This document shows, piece by piece, positions 55,931 to 64,000 of a stretch of DNA of 64,000 bases; positions within the stretch are counted from its first letter, which is position 1; each line of letters begins with the position of its first letter. Made by a program: the position numbers and the translations under genes. Below the pieces are notes generated by a model. The model worked only from the letters and a program-made list of their open reading frames with translations. It had not been told where the DNA came from and ran no database searches. Source of the DNA: Rhizomys pruinosus (Eukaryota > Chordata > Mammalia > Rodentia > Spalacidae); assembly GCA_009823505.1 (NCBI GenBank), contig VZQC01009601.1, positions 2,928,440 through 2,992,439 of the forward strand, written 5' to 3'.

Positions 55931-56834
55931 TCGTTATTTCAATTGATTTTTCTCTTAAAAAATCTCATCCTAAGTTCTGTGAAGAGGGATGGCTGGTAGG
56001 ACATCTCACAATAAGGTAGTAGGTCCAAGATAAAATTTATTTATTTTTCTTAGTGAGCTACTGAAGCTATTTAATAGTAGACTCACCATGTTTAGCTTTT
56101 GAGGTTTGTACTTGGAAACTTATTATTTACAATAAGAAAGTAATTCTTTAAAAATAAACCCAGCTACAATTCTTATCTCCCAGACATTTTTATTGGAAAG
56201 TAAATTACTGCTAAAAATCTATAGGACTCAGAAGTCTTGTTGATTCTAAAAGTGACCTTCTCATAGCACTTGTTTTTATACCTGTGCTAAAAATATTTTA
56301 TTTATGAGTTAAATGAGACTTACAGGTTAGTAAATGATGCTTATATCATGATGGTGCTTTTCTAGCTGAAAAGGAGAAAAATCAAGTGAATGCTTTTATA
56401 ATATTTTACTTTCATAAATGAGTCTTAGAATTTCTCTGCAAAAATTTGAAAATGGAAGATTTCAATTTTTCTGAGAAAAAAATTCAAATCCATATTAGTG
56501 GCTCCATTAATAAAAGTATCTTCGATTTATCCAAAACCAAAGACAATGTATTTTAAAATAAAGAAAATATAAACTAAATCCAAAACTGCTGGATTTAGAA
56601 ACTGAATATATAAAGAGACTATGCATATTCATATGTGTGGTTCTGTACTAGAATGGAATTTCTTTATTAATGGAGAGGTTCATTTTTAATCTCATAAATC
56701 ATTTCAGTACATTTCTATTGTCATTATTTTCTTTTAACTATGGATGATTATTCAGAATTTTTGATCATTTAATTTCTAATAAAATATAAAATTGGTAAAA
56801 AAAAAATCTGAGTAGCCTGGACTTAGTCCATTTT
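55931..56834. other. AT-rich sequence without a gene
   Basis: Nothing recognisable on either strand. Confidence 0.5.
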
Positions 56835-56850
56835 TATAATAGTGTTTTTT

Positions 56851-57097
56851 ATTTTTAATTTAATTTTATTATTTATTTATGTGTATGAGTGTACTGTCTG
56901 CATGTAGGTTTGTGCACCCATGTCGTGCAATGCCGTGGAGATCAGAAGAGGGCATCAGATTCTCCTGGAACTGGAGTTCTCCTGGAATTGGAGTTACAGA
57001 CGGTTCTCAGCAGCCATGTGGGTGCTGGGGATCGAATCTGTGTCCTCTGCAGGAGCAGTCGGAGCTCTTAACTGCTAGGCCATCTCTCCAGTCCTCC
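56851..57097 (-). mobile_element. B2-type SINE with TSD
   Basis: Complete minus-strand B2 with the duplicated CTCCARYTCCAGG block. TSD TATAATAGTGTTTTTT lies at 56835-56850 and 57098-57113. Confidence 0.93.
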
Positions 57098-57377
57098 TAT
57101 AATAGTGTTTTTTTTTTTAATTAGAATTTAAAATATCATGTAACTCTTCACCTATAACTAGAAATATTGAAAAGAACAAAACACAAAATAAACTCTATCC
57201 TCAAAATTTTTTGATTAATATTTGTTTAACATATTTCAGCTCTCTCATATACAACTATGTAAATTAAGATCTATCTATCTGTTTACTCCATTTATTTCTA
57301 GACAAATGGGTGAACAGATGAGTGAGTGATAAATAGATATAGAACAAGAGAAACTTGAGCGTGTCAAACAGATAAAC

Positions 57378-57608
57378 TGGGAGAGCCAGGGAAGATGACT
57401 CAGTTTATATGTAATGTGCTTCCCAGGGAAGCATGAAGACCTGAGCTTGGTCAATGAGAAACCAGATGACAAAGCCTCTCATGGCAGCCTGCTCCTGTAC
57501 TCCCAGTACAAAGGGGTAGAGACATGAATCCTTGAGGCATGCCGATTAGCCAGTTTAGATGAATCACTGTGCTCTAAGTTCAGTGTCTCGAAAAAGAGAG
57601 AAAAACTG
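57378..57608 (+). mobile_element. B4-like SINE (ID-B1 fusion), diverged
   Basis: An ID-like head (GGGAAGATGACTCAGTTTA) is followed by a B1-like right part (GGCAGCCTGCTCCTGTACTC, then GTCTCGAAAAAG). An adjoining purine-rich tail expands into (GA)n. Confidence 0.55.
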
Positions 57609-57634
57609 AAAAAGACACTCCCTGTTGACCTGGT

Positions 57635-57683
<49 letters not shown>
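57635..57683. repeat. (GA)n microsatellite
   Basis: About 48 bp of pure GA. Confidence 0.95.
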
Positions 57684-57686
<3 letters not shown>

Positions 57687-58330
57687 GGAATATCATTCTA
57701 TTATAATTTGGAAAGTTTCAAGATAAACTCAGTCTCAAACAAATGAAAATAATGAAAGTATAATGAAATAATTGTTGAACTGTAAATGCCTTTCAGCAGA
57801 AAAGTACCCTCAGAGTAAGTAACTCTCTAAAGTTATAAAAATATAATTTTAAACAAAAATTTAATTCTCTAATGCTACACAGTTGACTATTTTGTGCTAT
57901 TAGTACCCTAGTCAAACAGAGCTGATTTAGGAATGAAAGCTGAAGCAGAGGGCTGAGTATCACGGAGTCATTTCCCCATGTCTCTGATAGATGCCTTCAC
58001 TTATGAAGGGTTAAAGAATTTGTTCAAAAACTTCAGTAGGCATAAATATTCAGGGTGGAGGGATGGGATCATGGTAAGTTCTACACAGCTGATTGAATTA
58101 AATTTTCACAGAATTCAACTGAAAACTTGGGCTGTCAGCAAATTAGAACATGATAACAATTGCCAGAAAAATTTGGAAATTTATTTCTGTTCTCTTCTAT
58201 ACATATGGCCTTAAGCCAATCAGTGGATTAGGTTAGAATTCTTGCACTTCAATATTAATATTATTGGAGGATAAAACTTTCTAAAGGCTCAAGAACAATG
58301 TCTGGATGATAAGATATGTTTAAAACCTAG
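57684..58330. other. sequence without a gene
   Basis: No gene found. A 78-codon frame at 57978-58214 has no motif. Confidence 0.45.
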
Positions 58331-58478
58331 AGAGGCATGGCGGCACTTGTTTTTATTCCCAAGAGGCAGGATTCAGGAGGCAGAGGGAGGGAGATCTCTA
58401 TGAGATCAATAATAGCCTGATCTACATAGTGAGTTCTAGGCCAGCTGTGGCTACAGAGAGACCCTTTCTTAAAACAAA
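58331..58478 (+). mobile_element. old B1 SINE
   Basis: GAGGCATGGCGGCACTTGTT, then GGGAGATCTCTATGAGATCA and GAGTTCTAGGCCAGCTGTGG identify a diverged B1. Confidence 0.8.
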
Positions 58479-58486
58479 ATGAAACA

Positions 58487-58710
58487 GGGGCTGGGGAGAT
58501 GGATCAGTAGTTCAGAGGACTGGCTGCTCTTGCAGAGAACCTGGGTTCACTTCCAGCACCTGCAGTGCAGCTAACAACCATCAATAACTCAAGTTCCAGG
58601 GGATCTGATTCCCTCATCAGACCTCCAAGGGCATTGCATGACATGGGTGCAGTTACATTCATGCAGGCAATATGATCATACACATAAAAGAAATATAATA
58701 AATAAGACAC
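58487..58710 (+). mobile_element. B2/B3-like SINE, older
   Basis: Head GGGGCTGGGGAGATGGATCA and B box in GGGTTCACTTCC, then a single AAGTTCCAGGGGATCTGATT block, so it lacks the duplication. A-rich tail (AAATATAATAAATAAG). Confidence 0.85.
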
Positions 58711-58757
58711 TTTAAACAACAAAAAAACAAAAAGAGATGTCTAAAAACTATCCCTTT

Positions 58758-58912
58758 AGTCAGGCACAGTGGCATACATCTTTGATCCCAGCACTCGGGA
58801 AACAGAGACAGGCAGATCTCTTTGAATTCAAGGCCAGCCTGGTCTACCTAGCAAGTTCTAGGTCAGCTGAGGTTACAACAGGGAGACCCTGACTCAAAAA
58901 GCCCCAAAAAGC
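58758..58912 (+). mobile_element. B1 SINE
   Basis: AGTCAGGCACAGTGGCATAC to GACCCTGACTCAAAAAGCC, a moderately diverged B1 directly after a B2/B3-like copy. Confidence 0.88.
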
Positions 58913-59770
58913 ATATCATTTTGAGACAGATTTAGGCATGATTGCCATAAGTATTTATCTCTACTACTTAACCTGTGTGATGCTTTATGATAAAGCTCTA
59001 TTATATCTGAAATTGTAGACTTAGTTCTCAATAGATTTTGAAGTATGAATCAAGACAGCTCCATTAATAACTCTATTAAAATGGATTTATTTTCTTATCC
59101 ACAGTGTGGATCAAGAAGTGTTTGTTAAAACATGTAGGCAAAGCCTTAGGATCTTGCGACTAGAATGATACTGTTTTTGAGTTGCTTAATGTAAAGAATT
59201 CATTATTGGAATATTATGTAGAACATATATAGACAAATTCCCTCCAGCCATGCTGGCATTTTGCAAATATATTGGCAAATGTCAGCAATTTGCATTTTAG
59301 AAAAAATTTCTTTCAGTTAGAATTTCAAATGGTTTGGTTATGACATTATACTCCTCACATGCTTCTAAATCTTGGCATAATGTGTTAAATATGATTTGCA
59401 CTTTCAAAAGCACCTTAACCATATAAATGAAGCTTATACTTATCTGATCTGAGAAGCTGTGGATGTTTAAGCACCATCAGAAAAATAAATTTAAACAGAC
59501 TGTGTCAAGATTTCCTTTCACATCCTGAAGCATGATTCTGTTTCCTCTCCTACTGGGAAACCATATAATTTTCTTTTTATTTATTTTTAACTTATATTAA
59601 TTTATTGTATACTATAATGGCTTCATTGTGATATTTTATGCAACCAAACAGCACTGGTTTATGATATCCATAAATTTTTCTTTCATTCTGATCACTCATA
59701 CCTACAACCTTGATAATATCCTACTGCATGTTAAAATAATATTTTATTTTGTCATCATTTTGCTGATATC

Positions 59771-59801
<31 letters not shown>

Positions 59802-60099
59802 GCTGGTTTAATACACCAGCATTTAGAAATAGTGCTCAAATAGTAAAGGACATGGAGGTGTCTGTTGTACACTTTGACCTTACTTCTTTAGAATAAATCC
59901 CAAGGAGTGGGACAGGTGGAACACATGCTAATTCTATTTTTAGTGTTTTGGGGAAGCTCAGTGCTGTTCTGTGTTATGTTCTACACATTTGTATTCCAGT
60001 CCCAAAGTAAGAGCTCATTTTCTTCTACATCATTATTCACATTCTTATGTTTGTTGTTTGTGTCTCTGGAAGTGTGTACCAGTACATGTATATAAAGGT

Positions 60100-60100
<1 letters not shown>
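58913..60100. other. AT-rich sequence without a gene
   Basis: No gene found. It contains a (TA)n microsatellite at about 59771-59802. The 71-codon frame across it is a by-product of the repeat. Confidence 0.5.

Positions 60101-60143
<43 letters not shown>
60101..60143. repeat. (TG)n microsatellite
   Basis: About 42 bp of pure GT. Confidence 0.95.
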
Positions 60144-60144
<1 letters not shown>

Positions 60145-60149
60145 TGGCA

Positions 60150-60400
60150 GCCATAGGCTAACCCCAGGTTTCCTTCCTCTTTGAGAGAGGGTCTCCTACT
60201 GGCATAGAACTCCTCCAGCAGATGAGGCTATCTAGCAAGTAAGTCCCAGAGAGTTACTTTTCTCTATTTCCCAACACTGGGATTATAAGTAGGCATCATC
60301 ATTTGCTTTAAAAACAAACAAGGATTGTGTTGCTGAAACTCGGGTCTGCATGCTTAAAATACAAGCACTCTATTGATTCACATATCTCCCCATTCCAGAA
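60150..60400 (-). mobile_element. B4-like SINE remnant
   Basis: The plus strand shows GAGAGAGGGTCTCCTACTGG, then CCCAACACTGGGATTATAAG and AATACAAGCACTCTATTGAT, the reverse of a diverged B1-like plus ID-like unit. Confidence 0.5.
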
Positions 60401-61745
60401 TATTTTTAATTGCATTCCTAACTGCAATGTGATGGTGTCTTATTGTAATTGTGATTTGCATGACCCTGAGGACTAAAGATATTGGTAGTCTTCATCTATT
60501 ACATTTACTGGGAATTTGTATTTCCTTTGAGAAGTGTCTTCAGATGATTTGCTTGTTGGATTCCATCACTCCTTTCTGTCTTTCCTCAGAGATGTCCAGA
60601 CAAATTCATTGGCTGCTGTGTGCTTGCAGAGAAGATAAAGCCATTGCAATGTGCTAAGATTCTGAAAGAGGAACGGCAGAACAGATACCTATTAAACAGC
60701 CTGTGTGTGTTCCTGTGTCAGCCCTTTTTTGCAGCATATTGAATGGCCTTCATCAAAGTCTCCAAATTTCCCGAAAATGGAGACAAATTGAGTTGCAAGA
60801 AAAAGTAAACTTTTCACAGGTGCAAAAAGCAAGTGGTTCCTGGTCTGGAATTAGCACTCATGTTTTTTATTCCAAATCATAATTTCCATTTCATTAGCTC
60901 AGAGAAGATTTCATCATCATTTTGAATTGATTTTAAAATTTTTGAAATATTTATGCATGCAGCATGAACTCACTGCATTGTGTTGAAAATAATCATTCTA
61001 TTGTTAGGAAAAATATGACATTCTAAAAATCATAATCACGTAAAATTGAGATAAAATGTGAGTGCTCTTACAAATGTGACCCTCAGACTCTTATTAAGAA
61101 ATGAGTCTCAAAACATGTCAATATCTATCTCTCAAAACAGATAATTAATAATTTAACCAATCAATTTTGGTTTTAACCACAATTAACTAAGGGAGCCAAA
61201 TTTTGATTTCAGATATTATCCGCCTTTCTTTTTAGACTATAAATAGGAAAGACCCATAAAATAGGGGATGCATTCATACTTGCTGGTTACATCATTATAT
61301 TATATAATCATTGGGTTAGAGCTGTTGGCTGCGTAAATGCATATCTTAACGTTGAAAACACATCTCTCATCTTAAATTGGATAAGAGTTGGTTTATTCTG
61401 GAGCCACATATAAATAACCATAGTTCAGGTACAAAGATTTATTTAACCCTAGAGTCTGTGTTTGTAGAATGCTCAAATATAAGCATGGCTTCTTCAGAAC
61501 TTTACTTCAAATGTGTTAAACGGATAGAAATCACAATAAGGCACCATATGTCCTACCTAGGAATGAGTTTAAACCTTTGATGGTCTGTTGTAGTTGGCTT
61601 TGCTGACCACACTTTTCTCTGTCTCCCTCTCCTGCTTGCTCTCACTCTTGCTCTCTTTCTGGCTCTAGACATGTCTGCTTCCCACAGACCCATGCTGTTG
61701 AGAATCCATAGGTAAAAGGAGTGATATTTATCTGCACAAATACTT
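60401..61745. other. AT-rich sequence without a gene
   Basis: No gene found. Small frames (68 codons at 60451-60657; 67 codons at 61377-61580) have no motif. A pyrimidine-rich patch lies at about 61615-61660. Confidence 0.5.
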
Positions 61746-61747
61746 CA

Positions 61748-62060
61748 GCTGGTTAAAATGATTGCCTTGCAAGCATGAGTACCTGGGCTTGCTCCTCCCC
61801 ATTTATGTAAAATGAAGGGCAAGTTGTGTGTAGTCTGAGGACTCAGGTGGTGGAGACAAGAGGATCCCCAGGGGCAGCTGTCCAGCCCTGTTACCCTAAG
61901 GAATGTGTTATAGACCATTGAGAGAAACTGTCTCAAGGGATGTGTAATGGTGTTCCCATGAAAAGACACCTGAGGTCCTCTGGCTTCTACATGCATGTGC
62001 ATACACCTGTGGCTGAAACACAAATGAACATACATACACATACACACACACACAGACACA
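61748..62060 (+). mobile_element. B4-like SINE with (CA)n end
   Basis: An ID-like head (AAAATGATTGCCTTGCAAGC) is followed by the GTCCAGCCCTGTTACCCTAA and TGAGAGAAACTGTCTCAAGG stretch of a B1-derived part. It ends in CA-rich repeats (about 62028-62060). Confidence 0.55.
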
Positions 62061-63239
62061 CAATCACTCAAATACGCAAACACAAAGAAGTAAAATTTAG
62101 TTTGTTCCTAGAATTAAAAATGAAATGAACTTATGAATAAACTACTGGAAGTGATCCACTGTCAAAATAAGAACATTGATGCTTATGAATCTTGGTTAGA
62201 GTACTCACCTTAGCATGATGGTGGAATCTGGGCTTTCAAGTTTTCTTTAGCCTTAAGCTCACCGTGCTGGGATCCCCTTTTGGGAGTGCAGGTCTGAAGC
62301 TCCTCAGAGATTTGGGTTTCCTGTTAGCAGGAAATGAGAAGAGATTTCCTGATACAATGGGCTCGAAAAGGCAAAGAAAGAAATTACCTTAATTTAAACT
62401 AAGTAGGGTGAACAGATTTCCTAGTGCAGGATTTGGGGCCTGTGGGAGAGAGAAATGTGGAAAAGACAGTCTAGAAAAACGTTTATGCCAAAATAGCACG
62501 AAACTAGGGAAATCAGAAACTCAAGAGAGGCAAAGCCTCAGACAGCATTCAAGGTGAATCAAAAATGAATGTTCAAATAACTATCTTCTTAGATTAGCAC
62601 ACCAATACCTGACAGAAAGGCAGTCTGTGGATTAAAAAATTATTTGAAAGATTTTCCATAATGAGTTATCTGTTGTTGAATTTTATATTTATGCTCTGCT
62701 ATTTGAAAATATTTACCTCATACTTAATAGGAGCTCAATTAAGTTAGATCAACCAATCAGATTTCCATCCTTCCTTTCTTCTGTACTCAAGATGTTCTGG
62801 GGGAAGAATCAAGGCCACATGATTATTTGTTGATATGTGGAATTGGGAGGACTTGGGGGGATGCCTAGATGCAGAAGAATAACTCTATGTTGTTGTTTGA
62901 CTTGGGGAAATGGCAAGACTATTATTTTGATCTAACTTAATTACCCTAATCTGCAATAATTAGTATATCACTGTGCCACCAAAGCAATGACCAAGTTGGT
63001 TGAATTGTCAATAGGCCTGCTATCAGAAGCAATGAATGCATGATGAAACGTGTACTTGTGCTGAGAGGTGATGAGATCAGTTTTATATGTGGCATTACTT
63101 ATGGGACAGTCATGGGAAGCTTCCCAACATATATTAGATACATAAGTATGAGACAGAGGGGAAAGTCAGCCTAGAGATGGAGGAGTGATGATAATAAATA
63201 TAGGAATGAACACTAAATGTGGCATAGTAAAAGCAGCAT
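62061..63239. other. sequence without a gene
   Basis: No gene or repeat that I can name. Confidence 0.45.
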
Positions 63240-63570
63240 ATGTAACTTGAAAAGAGGAAATACTGGCCAGCTGGCCTAAGAGCTAGAGGTCAGAGAGGAC
63301 CAAAGTAAAATAGTGTCTTCTGGACAGGACCACTGCACACATGAACTCACAGCAGCTCTGACTGTGATCACAAGACCTGCATAAGACCGGGAGGTCAGCA
63401 CTCAGGATGGGGCTGGGCTGGTCTCATGAGTCACCCTCATTAGCTAAGGAGCTCTTGACAGTTGATGGCTACTGGGAGAAGGAGACAGTTCTAATTAAGG
63501 GTGTGGCCTATGATAGATCAGCCAACCTCCAGGGTAAGAACCCAAACCCATGATTTCATGTGCAGCAAAA
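63240..63570 (+). mobile_element. Lx-like L1 3' UTR fragment
   Basis: Blocks such as CACATGAACTCACAGCAGCT, ACAAGACCTGCATAAGACCG, TTGACAGTTGATGGCTACTG and AGGGTGTGGCCTATGATAG are characteristic of rodent Lx-type L1 3' UTRs as I know them. No ORF2 part is present and the L1 end is missing or diverged. Confidence 0.7.
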
Positions 63571-63619
63571 ATAGAAACCCTTGGGTCATTAAAAATAAGT
63601 GTTCAGACAATATTGATTC

Positions 63620-63780
63620 TTTTTTGTTGTTGTTTTATTTAGTCTTTTTGAGACAAGGTCTCCCTGTAGCCCCAGCTGACTTAGAACTCACTCTGTAGAC
63701 CAGGCTGCTCACAGTCTCACAAAGATACGCCTATCTCTGCCTCCTGAGTGCTGGAACTAAATGTGTGCAACCACAACCTT
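63620..63780 (-). mobile_element. B1 SINE, minus strand
   Basis: The plus strand reads TTTTGAGACAAGGTCTCCCT, CACTCTGTAGACCAGGCTG and CTCTGCCTCCTGAGTGCTGG, the reverse of B1, with its T-rich tail on the left. Confidence 0.88.
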
Positions 63781-63803
63781 CTACAGGCTTTTGAACTAAG
63801 ACA

Positions 63804-63856
63804 TTCCCTCCAGTTTTTCTTTTTTTTTTTTTTTTTTTTTTTCCCTCCAGTTTTTC
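63804..63856 (-). mobile_element. poly(A)-only insertion (poly(T) on plus) between perfect direct repeats
   Basis: The 16-bp sequence TTCCCTCCAGTTTTTC occurs at 63804-63819 and 63841-63856, separated only by 21 T (63820-63840). This looks like a target-site duplication around an insert made of nothing but the poly(A) tail. Confidence 0.7.
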
Positions 63857-64000
63857 AAACAACAAGCATTATTTATCTCTCTTCTCCCTCCCCTGTCTAA
63901 CCCTCCATCTTCCCTCCCTCTTAAAATACCCACATTTCCCCATTCCCCCTTGATAACATTGGTCTCCTATTATGCCTTTATTAGTTCCTTTTGTATTGCT
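63857..64000. other. pyrimidine-rich sequence to window end
   Basis: C/T-rich (TCTCCCTCCCCTGTCTAACC and similar). It may be the start of another L1 3' UTR in minus orientation, cut by the window edge. Not certain. Confidence 0.35.

Overview
The window looks like nuclear DNA of a muroid rodent. It is AT-rich, carries many B1 SINEs, tRNA-headed B2/B3-type SINEs, ID/B4-like SINEs, rodent MaLR and L1 (LINE-1) copies, and has no compact gene arrangement. The B2 subfamily, with an internally duplicated CTCCARYTCCAGG block, and the B1 tails ending in GAAAAGACCAAA would fit a cricetid (vole or hamster-like) rodent. That is a judgement from pattern memory, not from a search. I find no intact cellular protein-coding gene and no convincing tRNA, rRNA or CRISPR. 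The window is best described as a repeat-dense intergenic (or deep intronic) region.

Layout. 1-10.3 kb: mostly unique AT-rich DNA with scattered SINEs and an old L1 3' end. 10.7-14.5 kb: a stack of events in which an old Lx-like L1 3' UTR was hit by a MaLR LTR and by a younger, internally scrambled L1 bounded by a 16-bp target-site duplication (TSD). 15.3-16.9 kb: a minus-strand twin-primed L1 hit by a solo LTR and two B2s. 18.9-26.1 kb: an L1-3'-tailed retroposon followed by a near full-length plus-strand L1 (L1A), itself hit by a B2, a B1 and a second copy of the retroposon. 27.6-32.9 kb: near full-length minus-strand L1 (L1C) with an early 3' end. 35.0-36.0 kb: a non-L1 stretch with a 146-codon ORF, U3-like short repeats and a 66-bp near-perfect palindrome. 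37.3-43.2 kb: full-length plus-strand L1 (L1B) with TSD. 45.5-52.9 kb: an inverted repeat whose arms enclose an L1 3'-UTR-only insertion, a plus-strand L1 5' fragment (L1E) and a minus-strand L1 (L1D) with about 190-bp tandem 5'-UTR monomers and an in-frame 1.6-kb ORF2 deletion. 53.3-54.4 kb: a decayed retrovirus-like remnant. 54.4-64.0 kb: mainly unique AT-rich DNA with SINEs, microsatellites, an Lx-like L1 3' UTR and a naked poly(T) tract between perfect 16-bp direct repeats.

How it fits together. L1 encodes an RNA-binding chaperone (ORF1p) and an endonuclease/reverse transcriptase (ORF2p). These copied both L1 RNA and SINE RNAs into this locus, and the TSDs and A-rich tails are visible for many copies. 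Every L1 ORF here is broken by frameshifts, stops or deletions, so all are annotated as pseudogenes. Nothing in the window looks like a new multi-gene system. The most unusual items are structural: the scrambled L1 with a B1 at its breakpoint, the 66-bp palindrome, the poly(A)-only insertion, the 5'-UTR monomers and the large inverted repeat.
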